Positions 27,101 to 35,877 of a stretch of DNA of 64,000 bases are shown piece after piece. This DNA is from Fulvimarina sp. GTDB taxonomy: Bacteria; Pseudomonadota; Alphaproteobacteria; Rhizobiales; Rhizobiaceae. Location of the stretch: positions 49,990-113,989 of the forward strand of contig PACL01000064.1 in the NCBI GenBank assembly GCA_002700095.1, in the 5' to 3' direction. Under the pieces are notes generated by a model. That model worked only from the letters and a program-made list of their open reading frames with translations. It was not told the origin of the DNA and searched no databases. Each line of letters opens with the position of its first letter. The first letter of the stretch is position 1. A program made the translations under genes and the position numbers.

Positions 27101-27244
27101 CTGTTGTCCCTCGTCTACGTGCCGGTGGTCTACACCATCGTCGACGATCTGGAGCGGGTGCTCGGACGCTGGCTGGGCAGGCTCTTGCCGGAGGACGCCG
27201 CCCGAACGACACGCGGCGAGGCGCGGGTTACACCGGCGGAGTGA
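24122..27244 (+). CDS. RND efflux pump inner-membrane permease (AcrB/HAE1 type)
   Basis: A 1040-residue proton-driven exporter. Twelve membrane segments are expected; the first is PTIILFLTLAIAGIWGF at about 12-30, and the usual TM4 block LVVGILVDDAIVEIENIVRH carries the Asp pair used in proton transfer. Two large periplasmic loops and the second-half blocks (GVLLMFATLALLFNSFLQP; GIAAKNSILLVEYAI) are intact. GTG 24122 overlaps the adaptor stop by 4 bases, so the two are translationally coupled. No outer-membrane channel gene or local regulator is in the window. Confidence 0.96.
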   Translation: MKNISAWAIRHPLPTIILFLTLAIAGIWGFTQLRVNNMPDIDFPMVRVTIAQTGASPTEIETQVTDLVENAVATISGVESVTSTISEGASVTAIEFQLDTNLIEATDDVQNAIDGIAGQLPDAADTPLVSRVEVGDFAILTYVVEAPQMQPDDLSWYVDEDVSKALLAVDGVSKITRSGGVDRAILVKLDPARIDAYGTTVGAVTTALAAQNLNQAGGRTVIGGTEQTVRTLGSAGSIAELENTPIAVGSGKSVRLADLGQVVDGWEEPRSRARLNGREVVAFSVYSAKGSSQIAVTEAARAAVEAIDAKKQNVGFTEVTSSSDFVEESYDAAIEALWLGALLAVVVVFLFLRDIRATIVAATALPLSLIPTFAVMAWLDMSLNNITLLALSLVVGILVDDAIVEIENIVRHMRQSGKSAYEAAIEAADEIGLAVVATTATIIAVFVPVAFMPGIPGKLFVSFAVAVCVSVTFSLVVARLLTPLMGAYLVKAGGGNAKEDTPAWVSAYLAILRQALRFRWLTTVLGIAFFAGSVYVAIGLPTEFMPSSDRGRALASIELVPGSTLEETDAVVKAVSAILSKQPEVASVFASIGTASEGGGGPQRNTTASVNSATVTANLVPRGEREASQQEFEKRLAGAFDGIAGARVQFGADNQSGSKVKITLAGADSEKLSETANDLAAQMREVPGLLNPISDAAAAKPELVVTPDKQRMARFGITASDVARLLSVATIGANDASLAKYSLGDRQVYIVPTLTDDARGDLERIKALKIAGMSQTVPLGSIASFSFGAGPTTITHYDGERTASVEAELSGLTLGEAREAIATLPVMKDKPAGIAEKAQGDAKRMNEMFSGFTMAMATGVLLMFATLALLFNSFLQPVTILTALPLSIGGAFGFLWLTGSAVAISVLIGVLLLMGIAAKNSILLVEYAIVARRGGQDRYGALMDAARKRARPIVMTSIAMAAGMAPLALGLGADAETRAPMAIAVIGGLVSSTLLSLVYVPVVYTIVDDLERVLGRWLGRLLPEDAARTTRGEARVTPAE

Positions 27245-27322
27245 AGGTCGCCGTCGCAAGGCGCCTTCCGCCCGCGCCCCCCGGCCCTAGCTTCCTCCCG
27301 ACAACCCGCGAAGGAGCTGCCC

Positions 27323-29092
27323 GTGACGCCAATCCGCTCGATGCTCGCCGTCGTCCTCGCCGGCTTCGCCTTCGCACCCCCCGCCATTGCCCAGCAGGCG
27401 GCGGACCGGGTCCAGCCCGAGGCGGCGACGTCGCTGAAGCCGGTCTCCGCCGAGCCGGCGCTCGCCAAAAAATTCATGGTCGCGGCAGCCAATCCTCTCG
27501 CCACCGAGGCCGGCCTCGAGATCTTGCGGAAAGGCGGCAACGCCATCGACGCGATGGTGACGACACAGCTCATCCTCAACCTCGTCGAGCCGCAATCCTC
27601 CGGCATCGGCGGCGGGGCGTTCCTGGTCTTCTTCGACGCCAAGGCGGGACGACTGACCCCCTTCGACGGCCGCGAGACCGCGCCCGCCGCGGCCGATCCG
27701 ACGCTGTTCCTGGACGAAGCCGGCGATCCCCTCGCCTTCTACGACGCGGTCGTCGGCGGCCGCTCGGTCGGAACGCCCGGCACGCTGCGGCTCCTCTTCG
27801 ATACCCATGCGCGCTTCGGCGCCCTCGACTGGAAAAGCGTCGTTGAGCCGGCGATCGATCTCGCCAAGGCAGGCTTCGAGGTGTCGCCGCGGCTCAGCCA
27901 GTCGATCGCCGGCGACGCCGACCGGCTGAAGCGCTTTGCCGGCACGCGCGACTATTTCTTCGATGCGGGTGGTGAGCCGCTGCAGCCGGGCACGCTCCTG
28001 AAGAACGAGGCCTTCGCACGAACCCTCCAGACCATCGCCGACGAAGGCGCCGCCGGCTTCTATGACGGCCCGCTCGCCGAGGCGATCGTCGCCACCGTCC
28101 AGAATGCCGAGGGCAATCCCGGCCGCCTGGCGCTCTCCGACCTTGCGAACTACCGCATCGTCGAGCGCGAGCCGGTCTGCATCACCTACCGGGTCCAGGA
28201 GGTCTGCGGCATGGGCCCGCCCTCCTCCGGCGCGCTCACCGTCGGCCAGATCCTCGGCCTGATCGAGCCCTTCGATATCAAGGCTCTGGGCCCCCAGAAC
28301 CCGCAGGCCTGGCGGCTGATCGGCGACGCCTCGCGCCTCGCCTTCGCCGATCGGGGCCGCTACATGGCCGACATCGACTTCGTGCCGATGCCGCTGAAGG
28401 GCCTCCTCGACAAGGACTATCTCGCCTCGCGCGCAGAGCTGCTCAAGGGCGAGAGGGCGCTCGCCGAGGATCAGGTCCAGCCGGGCTCGCCGCCCTGGGA
28501 CCATGCCATGCTGCGCGGCGACGACATGGCCGCCGAGCTTCCCTCGACGAGCCATTTTTCCATCGTCGACGCGGCCGGCAACGTCGTCTCGATGACCACG
28601 ACGATCGAGAACGGCTTCGGCTCGCGGCTGATGGTGGAGGGCTTCCTCCTCAACAACGAGCTCACCGACTTCTCCTTCGCAACCCATGACGACGACGGCC
28701 GCACGATCGCCAACGCCGTCGCGCCGGGCAAGCGGCCGCGCTCCTCGATGGCGCCGACCATCGTCATGAGGGACGGCAAGCCGGTGCTCGCCATCGGCTC
28801 GCCCGGCGGCAGCCAGATCATCGGCTATGTCGCGCAGGCGCTGATCGCCATTCTCGACTGGGACATGAACGTCCAGCAAGCTGTGGCGCTTCCCCATCTC
28901 GTCAATCGCTTCGGGACCTTCGAGATCGAGGCCGGCACCAGCGCCACGCAGCAGTCGGCGGCGCTCCGGGAGATCGGCTTCGAGATCAAGGAAGGCGACC
29001 TCAATTCCGGCATCCACGCCATCGCGATCACCTCCGACGGCCTCGAAGGCGGCGCCGACCCGCGCCGCGAAGGCGTTGCCGCCGGCGAATAG
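27323..29092 (+). CDS. ggt: Gamma-glutamyltransferase
   Basis: A 589-residue periplasmic enzyme that cleaves the gamma-glutamyl bond of glutathione and related compounds. The signal peptide ends at APPAIAQQA (about 24). The precursor is cut to two subunits before the catalytic Thr in ELPSTSHFSIVD. ANPLATEAGLEILRKGGNAIDA, PQSSGIGGGAFLVFFD and GKRPRSSMAPTIV are family blocks, and the GSPGGSQI oxyanion region is intact. GTG 27323 follows AAGGAG by a normal distance. It begins 78 bases after the RND pump and may be read in the same transcript. Confidence 0.95.
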   Translation: MTPIRSMLAVVLAGFAFAPPAIAQQAADRVQPEAATSLKPVSAEPALAKKFMVAAANPLATEAGLEILRKGGNAIDAMVTTQLILNLVEPQSSGIGGGAFLVFFDAKAGRLTPFDGRETAPAAADPTLFLDEAGDPLAFYDAVVGGRSVGTPGTLRLLFDTHARFGALDWKSVVEPAIDLAKAGFEVSPRLSQSIAGDADRLKRFAGTRDYFFDAGGEPLQPGTLLKNEAFARTLQTIADEGAAGFYDGPLAEAIVATVQNAEGNPGRLALSDLANYRIVEREPVCITYRVQEVCGMGPPSSGALTVGQILGLIEPFDIKALGPQNPQAWRLIGDASRLAFADRGRYMADIDFVPMPLKGLLDKDYLASRAELLKGERALAEDQVQPGSPPWDHAMLRGDDMAAELPSTSHFSIVDAAGNVVSMTTTIENGFGSRLMVEGFLLNNELTDFSFATHDDDGRTIANAVAPGKRPRSSMAPTIVMRDGKPVLAIGSPGGSQIIGYVAQALIAILDWDMNVQQAVALPHLVNRFGTFEIEAGTSATQQSAALREIGFEIKEGDLNSGIHAIAITSDGLEGGADPRREGVAAGE

Positions 29093-29288
29093 CGGGCGAA
29101 GCCAATTATCTGAATATGCATCGCTTTTCGGCCGTTGCTCGTTCACCGATCAGCACCTGTGCCTGCCGGTACAACTGTCTGACCACTGGCGATCAACGCT
29201 TAACCACGACGGTTCATTCGCCGAGCCGTCCGGCAACCTTTGGAGCCGACCGGGGCTTTCGACCTCGGGAACCCAGAGGTAGGCGGCA

Positions 29289-30701
29289 ATGGACAACGTT
29301 CTGACGGACAAGACTTTTCCGCCCCTGCAGGGGGCACAGGCTCACGACGCCCCCTCCCGGCCCGCCGCACTGGCGGAATTCGGCCTCGACGGCATGCTGC
29401 TCTCGGCCAACGCCGAGTTTCTCCAGCTGCTGCACTATGAGGAGGAGGCGGTGGTCGGCCGCCATCACAGCCTCTTCCTGTTCTCCGAGGACCGGGACGA
29501 CCCGCAATATCAGGCGCTGTGGGACCTGCTGCGTGCGGGCCAATCCGTCCAGCGGGAGTTTCGCCGCCTTGCTGGCAACGGTCAGGAGATCTGGCTCCAG
29601 GCGAGCTACAGCCCGATCCTTTCCGACGACGGCACCCTCAAGGGCATCCGCAAGATCGCCACCGACGTCACCGCCAAGAAGCGGCAGACCGCCAATCAAG
29701 AGAACATCCTGGCCGCCATCTCCCGCTCGACGGCGATGGTGGAGTTCGCCATGGACGGCACGATCATCGCCGCCAACGCCAATTTCGCCGCCCTGATGGG
29801 CTACGACATCGACGAACTGCTCGGACGCAACCATTCAGAGTTCGTTCCCGCCGAGATCGTCCAAAGCCCCGCCTATGCCGCCTTATGGAATCGCCTGCGG
29901 TCCGGCGAGTTCGTGCAGGCGGAATTGTCCCGCATCAACCGGTGCGGCAGGATCGTCTGGCTGCAGGCGAGCTATAGTCCCGTGGTCGATGCGGCCGGCC
30001 GCACGGTCAAGGTGATGAAGATCGCGACCGACATCACCGAGCGGATGATGCAGAGCGCCGAAGCCGAGCGTCTCGCTTTGCTTGACCCCCTGACCGGCAT
30101 CTCGAACCGCCGTGGTTTCGACCTGGCGCTCGCCGCGGCGCTGGAGGACTTTCGCCGGGGCACCGAGCCGATCTCGCTGCTTCTCCTCGACGTCGATCAC
30201 TTCAAGGCCTTCAACGACATCTACGGTCACCAGATCGGCGATCGCTGCCTGCGCAAGGTGGCAAAAGCGCTGGAGCGGAGCGTCGGCCGCCCCGAAAGCC
30301 TGGTCGCACGCTATGGCGGCGAGGAATTCGCGGTGCTGCTTCCCAATACGACCCGTCTGGAGGCGGCACGGGTGGCGGAAGCCGCGCGGGCCGCCATCCA
30401 GGGCCTCGGCATCGACCATCCCGGCAATGCCGGCTGGGGCAGCGTCACCGCCAGCCTCGGACACGTCACCTTCGAGGCTGGCCGCGACGAGCGCTTCCAC
30501 ACCGCAACCGAACTCGTCACGGCGGCCGACCGGGCGCTCTATACGGCCAAGCGGCTCGGCCGGAACCACGTCGCCGACGCCGTCGATCCCCATTCCAGGA
30601 ACAGCCTGACAATCTATCAGGTCGGGCCGGTCGACGACCCTCTGGCCCAGGAGCCGGACGTCGTCAGATCAGGAGGTCCGCGACGATCTGGTCTTCGGTG
30701 A
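29289..30701 (+). CDS. PAS-PAS-GGDEF diguanylate cyclase
   Basis: A 470-residue soluble protein. Two PAS domains (about 25-140 and 145-260) share the ending GRNHS...IWLQASYSPI...KIATDVT and so look like a tandem duplication. A GGDEF domain follows with DPLTGISNRRGF, DVDHFKAFND and the intact site RYGGEEFAVLLP, so it should make cyclic-di-GMP. The product-inhibition site before it reads RPES in place of RxxD, so feedback is probably lost. No membrane segment. The tail overlaps the convergent ilvA by 38 bases. The same PAS subtype occurs in the chemoreceptor at 44984-46788. Confidence 0.92.
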   Translation: MDNVLTDKTFPPLQGAQAHDAPSRPAALAEFGLDGMLLSANAEFLQLLHYEEEAVVGRHHSLFLFSEDRDDPQYQALWDLLRAGQSVQREFRRLAGNGQEIWLQASYSPILSDDGTLKGIRKIATDVTAKKRQTANQENILAAISRSTAMVEFAMDGTIIAANANFAALMGYDIDELLGRNHSEFVPAEIVQSPAYAALWNRLRSGEFVQAELSRINRCGRIVWLQASYSPVVDAAGRTVKVMKIATDITERMMQSAEAERLALLDPLTGISNRRGFDLALAAALEDFRRGTEPISLLLLDVDHFKAFNDIYGHQIGDRCLRKVAKALERSVGRPESLVARYGGEEFAVLLPNTTRLEAARVAEAARAAIQGLGIDHPGNAGWGSVTASLGHVTFEAGRDERFHTATELVTAADRALYTAKRLGRNHVADAVDPHSRNSLTIYQVGPVDDPLAQEPDVVRSGGPRRSGLR

Positions 30702-31923
30702 TGTCCTGATAGCGGATGCCGCCGGCCTCGAACCGCGCCAGAAGCGCCGGAAAGTTCGCCGGATCCTTGGTCTCGATCCCGAGCAGGATCGAGCCGAAGT
30801 CGCGCGCCGACTTCTTCAGATATTCGAAGCGGGCAATGTCGTCCGCCGGCCCGAGGAGGTTGAGGAAGTCCTTCAGCGCGCCGGGCCGCTGGGCAAGGCG
30901 CAGGATGAAATACTTCTTCATGCCGGTGTAGCGCAGCGCCCGTTCCTTCACGTCCGGCAGGCGCTCGAAGTCGAAATTGCCGCCCGAGACGATGAGGACG
31001 ACCGTCTTGCCCCGCACCTCGTCCTTCAGGCTCTCGAGCGCGTCGATCGCGAGAGCCCCCGCCGGCTCGAGCACGATGCCCTCGACGTTCAGCATTTCCA
31101 GCATGGTGTTGCAGAGCCGTCCCTCAGGCGCGAGGACGACGTCCTGTGGGGAAAAGCGCGTCAAAGTCTCGAAGGGGATCTCGCCGATCCGGGCGACCGC
31201 GGCGCCGTCGACGAAGCCGTCGATCTGCGGCATGCGGGTGAGGCTGCCGTTCCGAAGGCTGGAATGGAGGCTGGGCGCACCGAGCGGCTCGACGAAGCGG
31301 AGCGCCGGCGGCGCGCCTGCCTCGCCGTCGAAATAGCGCGTCATGCCGGAAGCGAGCCCGCCGCCGCCGACCGGCATCACCACCAGATCGAGGGTTTCTT
31401 CGCAGAGCTGCTCGCGGATCTCCCGGGCGACGCTCGCCTGGCCCTCGACGATGTCCTCGTGATCGAAGGGCGGCACGAATTCGGCGTCTTCGGCGGCCGA
31501 ATAGATCTTGGCGGCCGCATAGCAGTCGTCGAAAAAATCGCCGGTGAGCTCGATCTCGATCGCCTCGCCGCCGAACACACGGGTCTTGTCGATCTTCTGC
31601 TGCGGCGTCGTCACCGGCATGAACACCCGGCCCTTCACGCCGAAATGCTTGCAGGCGAAGGCGAAGCCTTGGGCGTGGTTGCCGGCGGAGGCGCAGCAGA
31701 ACTTGCCGCCTGCGCCGCCCGCGGCCATCTTCTTGCGCATGAAGTTGAACGCGCCACGGATCTTGTAGGAGCGGACCGGCGTCAGGTCCTCTCGCTTCAG
31801 AAAGATGCGGGCGCCGTACTTGCCGGAGAGATGTTCGTTCAGTTGCAGGGGCGTGGCTGGAAACAGATCGCGCAGCGCGTCCTGCGCGGCTTCGACACGG
31901 GCATTGAAGGTCGGTTCGGTCAT
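30664..31923 (-). CDS. ilvA: Threonine ammonia-lyase (threonine dehydratase)
   Basis: A 419-residue PLP enzyme converting threonine to 2-oxobutanoate, the first step toward isoleucine. The PLP Lys is in VRSYKIRGAFN, the glycine loop is VMPVGGGGLASG and the SAGNHAQGFA block is intact. The C-terminus has a single ACT-like regulatory segment (LRLAQRPGALKDFLNLLGP), so feedback control by isoleucine may occur in the shorter form. Transcribed alone; convergent with the diguanylate cyclase gene. Confidence 0.95.
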   Translation of the reverse strand: MTEPTFNARVEAAQDALRDLFPATPLQLNEHLSGKYGARIFLKREDLTPVRSYKIRGAFNFMRKKMAAGGAGGKFCCASAGNHAQGFAFACKHFGVKGRVFMPVTTPQQKIDKTRVFGGEAIEIELTGDFFDDCYAAAKIYSAAEDAEFVPPFDHEDIVEGQASVAREIREQLCEETLDLVVMPVGGGGLASGMTRYFDGEAGAPPALRFVEPLGAPSLHSSLRNGSLTRMPQIDGFVDGAAVARIGEIPFETLTRFSPQDVVLAPEGRLCNTMLEMLNVEGIVLEPAGALAIDALESLKDEVRGKTVVLIVSGGNFDFERLPDVKERALRYTGMKKYFILRLAQRPGALKDFLNLLGPADDIARFEYLKKSARDFGSILLGIETKDPANFPALLARFEAGGIRYQDITEDQIVADLLI

Positions 31924-32130
31924 GGTCGTCGCATGTCTCGTCTGCTCCGGCCGGAGCGGCTGCGTCCTGCCCGCCGCGCCTTCGCGGCGACGGGCGCGGC
32001 CTGGCGCCGCAGTCTCGGACCGGATGTGAGCCGCGCCGGGCGCGGCAAAAAATTCTGGCGGGTCGTCGATACGGATCGTCCACGATGGCGCGAGGCGGCG
32101 CCGTGCCGGACGGCCGGTCGCGGCCGGGCC

Positions 32131-32247
32131 TCAGTCCCCGAGGGAACCGACGGGCCGGGCGGCGCCGGCGCCGGTAATCGGGATCATGGCGCATCCGGCG
32201 ATGACGATCTGCAGCGAAACCGCCGTCAGAAATCGATCGATCGTCAT
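32131..32247 (-). CDS. Possible 38-residue lipoprotein
   Basis: MTIDRFLTAVSLQIVIAGCA starts a 38-residue product with a charged start, a hydrophobic stretch and an IAGC lipobox, then a short Gly/Ala/Pro-rich tail. GGGAG lies 8 bases before the ATG on the minus strand. If processed, a peptide of about 20 residues would stay anchored in a membrane. It resembles small entericidin-like lipoproteins in form, not demonstrably in sequence. The frame is short and could be chance. Confidence 0.4.
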   Translation of the reverse strand: MTIDRFLTAVSLQIVIAGCAMIPITGAGAARPVGSLGD

Positions 32248-32671
32248 CGTGTGCGCTCCCTTCTCGAGATCAGGCCGATCATTCGCCGCGGTTGATGCGC
32301 CAGCCGGCCGGATTTGTCAAAGCCGGTGTCTTCGCCGCGCATGCTGCGAGCGTCAGCAGAAGCCAGCCTCCCGCGGCTCGAGACCCTGCCGATCCGGTGA
32401 CGACACGGACGGTGAACCGTCAGCTTCGCTCCCGCATTCGGCCGGCAAACTTGCAAGCTGCCAGCGAAATAATATGTCATTTTCAATGATCAATAGAAAT
32501 GTTGGCCGAAATGGTGACGAAACATTGGCGAGTCCGCGACGCCATTCCCACGAAACATATCGCGTCTAACCTTCGGGACATCGCAGCCGAGACATCTCAG
32601 ACGGTGTTGCCTAAACACCAGACAGGCTGCACAAATCTACCCGGAACGCATGCCGCTGCGCCCGGGATGGA

Positions 32672-32725
32672 CGGCTCCGACGATCAACGCCCCAAATCGT
32701 CGGAGCCGCCGCCTTTTGTTTCTTT
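32672..32725 (+). terminator. Rho-independent terminator without an upstream plus-strand gene
   Basis: Arms 32672-32684 and 32696-32708 pair over 13 bp (CGGCTCCGACGAT) with an 11-base loop; a T-rich tract TTTTGTTTCTTT follows at 32714. On the minus strand there is no T-run, so it does not fit as an ade terminator. It may end an unannotated RNA on the plus strand (see findings). Confidence 0.55.
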
Positions 32726-32788
32726 CCCCGATAAACCCCGTCGCGCACCTCCCTTCCGGCCGTCGCTCGCCTCCCACACGCGAAACCG

Positions 32789-34603
32789 TCAGACGAACAG
32801 GTCGACGATCGCGAAATTCGCGCTGTCGACGATCCCCTTGTCGGATATCCGCAAGGCAGGGATGACCACCAGCGCCAGCAGCGAGTGCTGCATGTAGGCG
32901 TTGTTGAGCATACAGCCGGCCGAGCGCATCGCCGCGATGAGCCGGTCGGCCTTTGCCGCGACGATCTCGGCCCGCTCGCTGGACATGAGGCCTGCAATCG
33001 GCATCTCGATCAGAGCCTTCTCCTCCCCGTCCGCGAAGAACACGACACCGCCGCCGACCTCGCCGAGGCGATTGGCGGCGAGCGCCATGTCGGCTTCGCT
33101 CGTCCCGACGACGATCATGTGGTGGCTGTCATGGGCGACCGTCGATGCCATGGCACAGCGTCCACGATAGCCGAAGCCGGAGACGAAGCCGTTGGTAACG
33201 CTGCCGCTCGCCCGGTGCCGCTCGACGAGGGCGATGCGGCAGACGTCGTTGCCCGGATCGGCCAGGGCGATGCCGTCCACCACCGGCACCCGCGCCGTCA
33301 GAGCCTTCGTCGGCGCCTGGTTCTCGACGACGCCGATCACCCGCACTTCGGCGCTGTCGCCGCAGCCCTCCGGCGCCTTCAACCGAAAGTCGTCGGCGAC
33401 GAGCACTCGCCCGAGCCGGACCGTGTCGACCGCGCTCGCCGGATAGGCATGAGCCGGCATGTCGGCCTCGAGCCGGCCCGCCGAGGCGAGGCGCACGCCG
33501 CGGCCGTAGACCGCATCGATCGTCAGTTCGCAGAGGTCGGACACGATAAGGAAGTCGGCGCGGCGCCCCGGCGTCACCGAGCCGATCTCGCGCTCCAGCT
33601 TGAAATGCTCGGCGGTGTTGATCGTCGCCATCTGGATCGCCGTCATCGGCTTCAGGCCTTGCGCGATGGCATGGCGCACCACCCGGTCCATGTGGCCGTC
33701 GCGGACCAGCGTGCCGGAGTGGCAGTCGTCGGTGCACAGGATGAAATGGCGCGAATCGAGGCCCATCTCGGTGATCGCCCGGACCTGAGCGGCGACGTCG
33801 TACCAGGCCGAGCCGAGCCGCAGCACCGCCTTCATGCCCTGGCGCACCCTCGCGGCGGCATCTTCCATCCGCGTGCCCTCGTGGTCGTCCTCCGCCCCGC
33901 CGGCGACATAGCCGTGGAAGGCGAGGCCGAGATCGGCCGAGGCGTAGTGGCCGCCGACGGTCTTGCCGGCCCTGCGCGTTGCGGCGATCTCACCGACCAT
34001 TCCGGGATCGTTGGCGGCGACGCCCGGAAAGTTCATCACCTCCCCGAGGCCGATGATCGCCGGCCACTCCATCGCCTCGGCGACCTCCTTCGGCCCCAGC
34101 ACGGCGCCGCCCTCCTCCAGGCCCGGCGCCGAGGGAACGCAGGACGGCATCTGGACCCAGACGTTCACCGGCTGGACGAGCGCCTCGTCATGCATCAGCC
34201 GCACGCCGGCAAGGCCGAGGACATTGGCAATCTCGTGCGGATCGATGAACATCGATGTGGTGCCGTGGGGGATCACGGCGCGGCAGAATTCGGTCACCGT
34301 CACCATGCCGCTCTCCACATGCATGTGGGCGTCGCACAGCCCCGGCACGACATAGCGGCCCGCCGCGTCGACCACCGCCGTGTCCGGCCCGATCGCGTGG
34401 GAGGCGTCGGGCCCGCAATAGGCGAACCGGCCGGCCGCAACCGCGATGTCCGTCGCCGGGATGATCTCGCCGGAATGGACGTTGACCCAGCGCGCGTTCC
34501 TGACGACGAGATCGGCCTTGGCGCGCCCCATGGCAACGTCGACCAGCCGCGCCGCAACCGCCTCGAAGGGGAGGACGGCGGGGCTGTGTTCGGTCTCGGT
34601 CAT
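32789..34603 (-). CDS. ade: Adenine deaminase
   Basis: A 604-residue amidohydrolase that converts adenine to hypoxanthine and ammonia in purine salvage. The metal-binding motif GLCDAHMHVESGM, FIDPHEIANVLG, IGLGEVMNFPGV and the TDDCHSGTLV block are typical, and NTAEHFKLEREIGSVTPGRRADF closes the barrel. The C-terminal half matches Ade-type enzymes rather than adenosine deaminases. ATG 34603 gives a full-length protein. It stands alone between the intergenic region and tRNA-Leu. Confidence 0.93.
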   Translation of the reverse strand: MTETEHSPAVLPFEAVAARLVDVAMGRAKADLVVRNARWVNVHSGEIIPATDIAVAAGRFAYCGPDASHAIGPDTAVVDAAGRYVVPGLCDAHMHVESGMVTVTEFCRAVIPHGTTSMFIDPHEIANVLGLAGVRLMHDEALVQPVNVWVQMPSCVPSAPGLEEGGAVLGPKEVAEAMEWPAIIGLGEVMNFPGVAANDPGMVGEIAATRRAGKTVGGHYASADLGLAFHGYVAGGAEDDHEGTRMEDAAARVRQGMKAVLRLGSAWYDVAAQVRAITEMGLDSRHFILCTDDCHSGTLVRDGHMDRVVRHAIAQGLKPMTAIQMATINTAEHFKLEREIGSVTPGRRADFLIVSDLCELTIDAVYGRGVRLASAGRLEADMPAHAYPASAVDTVRLGRVLVADDFRLKAPEGCGDSAEVRVIGVVENQAPTKALTARVPVVDGIALADPGNDVCRIALVERHRASGSVTNGFVSGFGYRGRCAMASTVAHDSHHMIVVGTSEADMALAANRLGEVGGGVVFFADGEEKALIEMPIAGLMSSERAEIVAAKADRLIAAMRSAGCMLNNAYMQHSLLALVVIPALRISDKGIVDSANFAIVDLFV

Positions 34604-34854
34604 GGCGGCGCTCCGGGCGTTGCGATTGTCGGGAGAATGAGATCACCGGACAAGTCCGGCGATCGCAAGGATATGCCGCCCGTCCCCGCAGCCTCAAAGG
34701 GTTTGTGCAAGGCCGCGCGCATTTTGTCGCAGCCGCGAGGAGCGGCGAAGGCCGGGACCGTCTCAGGGACACCAGCGCCGGCGCCCCTGCGCGCCCGTTC
34801 GGCGACGCGCCGACGATGGCGGAGACGACAGAAAATTCTTCAGATGTTCCGGGA

Positions 34855-34938
34855 TGGTACGGGCGGCGGGACTCGAACCCGCATGACCTGGGCCCAGGGA
34901 TTTTAAGTCCCTTGCGTCTACCATTCCGCCACGCCCGC
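34855..34938 (-). tRNA. tRNA-Leu (anticodon TAA)
   Basis: The minus strand begins GCGGGCGTGGCGGAATGG, with the D-arm, then an anticodon stem-loop GGGA-CTTAAAA-TCCC (anticodon TAA, reading UUA), a long variable arm GGGCCCAGG typical of tRNA-Leu, and the T-arm CGGGTTCGAGTCCCG. The acceptor stem pairs GCGGGCG with CGCCCGT, with a G1-U72 wobble. The 3' CCA is encoded (34857-34855). Length including CCA is 84. Confidence 0.95.
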
Positions 34939-35098
34939 GCCCGGCGCGACCTGAACGTTTGCGCCACCGGCTGTCAAGTTTTGTTGAGCCGAGGCAACAT
35001 CGGGAAGAAAAGCGCTTAGCAACCACCTCGAAGTGGGATATGGTCTCTCCATGCCTTGGAAGTGCCGGATTCTTCGATTTCGGACAGGAGGGAACGCC

Positions 35099-35332
35099 GT
35101 GGCATCGAGGGTTGAGAGCCATACGGAGACGGCCAAGAGGATCGGATGGTCCTTCGTCGAAGCTCCCGATATATTTGAAGATGAAAGCCTTTTGCTTCGT
35201 CTGCGTGCCAACAACGATGCCCTCGAAAGCTTGCGCCAAGCGCTCGACGACGAGAGCCAAGTTTTCGCCAGATTCATCCGTCGCGACCCGGATGAGGCGA
35301 CGGAAGACGCGGCCGAAAACGCCGTTTTCTGA
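35099..35332 (+). CDS. Hypothetical 77-residue soluble protein
   Basis: A small protein starting at GTG 35099, seven bases after AGGAGG. The product is helical and charged, with ERVESHTETAKRIG-like polar start, FEDESLLLRLRANNDALESL in the middle and a strongly acidic end (DPDEATEDAAENAVF). No signal peptide, membrane segment or known motif. It stands alone between tRNA-Leu and an empty stretch. The good ribosome binding site supports translation; function unknown. An earlier in-frame ATG at 35033 lacks such a site. Confidence 0.55.
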   Translation: MASRVESHTETAKRIGWSFVEAPDIFEDESLLLRLRANNDALESLRQALDDESQVFARFIRRDPDEATEDAAENAVF

Positions 35333-35877
35333 CGATTGTTGCGGGCGACACACACCGCCCGCACGTGATTCCCCAGCTATCTCCAGTGAGACCTTTCCGC
35401 GGGAGTTACGTCTCGCTGCGTCTCGCCCGCAATCGGACGAACGGTGTCGGCGTCCAACAATGTCGGCGCCGACTGGGTGCGACCGCGCTTCATCTCACGT
35501 CGGCTGCCAGCGACGGGGCGGGATGCCCTGTCGTGATAAGCTCAGACGGGACGCGATATTCGACGGCTCGTTTGCCGGGCCAGCAGCCGGCGCATTCTCG
35601 GGCCCCGTCCATACAATCCAGGGGCAGCGCTCCAGACGCCTGCGGCTGCTGAAGACATCGCGCCATCGCGACGCCGCGGTCGGTTCTCGAACTGTCTCCA
35701 GAATGACGAAGCCGGCGGGGATGGCACCATCAGAACTGTACCCCAACCACTGCCGGTCCGCTTCCCAACCCGCGGTCCGGAAACGGCCCTTCGCGTCCTG
35801 TGAACGCGGCAGGTACGCCGCCCGGGGGCGGCCGGACAAAGCCCGCCCGACGCCCGCCCCCCCTGAGCCGGCCGGGC
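35333..35877. other. Intergenic region, no gene seen
   Basis: 545 bases between a small hypothetical gene and sdhB. A minus-strand frame at 35495-35839 is open but has mixed composition, no recognisable motif and no clear ribosome binding site. I cannot support a feature here. Confidence 0.5.

Larger units (their letters stand above)
31924..32788. other. Long region between ilvA and ade with little coding content
   Basis: 865 bases. On the minus strand it holds the 38-codon ORF at 32131-32247. The part 32450-32640 is AT-richer, and a terminator-like hairpin followed by a T-rich tract sits at 32672-32725 on the plus strand with no plus-strand gene ahead of it. Other ORFs here lack protein-like composition. 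Confidence 0.6.

Noticed and set aside
23603-27259. Very long open frame antisense to the RND pump (over 1200 codons)
   Set aside because: It mirrors a clear AcrB-type gene, has Arg/Asp/Gly-rich composition typical of antisense frames in GC-rich DNA, and no ribosome binding site or motif.
32186-32569. 127-codon plus-strand frame between ilvA and ade
   Set aside because: Cys/Arg/Ser-rich, no ribosome binding site and partly antisense to the better-supported 38-codon ORF.
35495-35839. 114-codon minus-strand frame upstream of sdhB
   Set aside because: No clear ribosome binding site, no recognisable motif and mixed composition.
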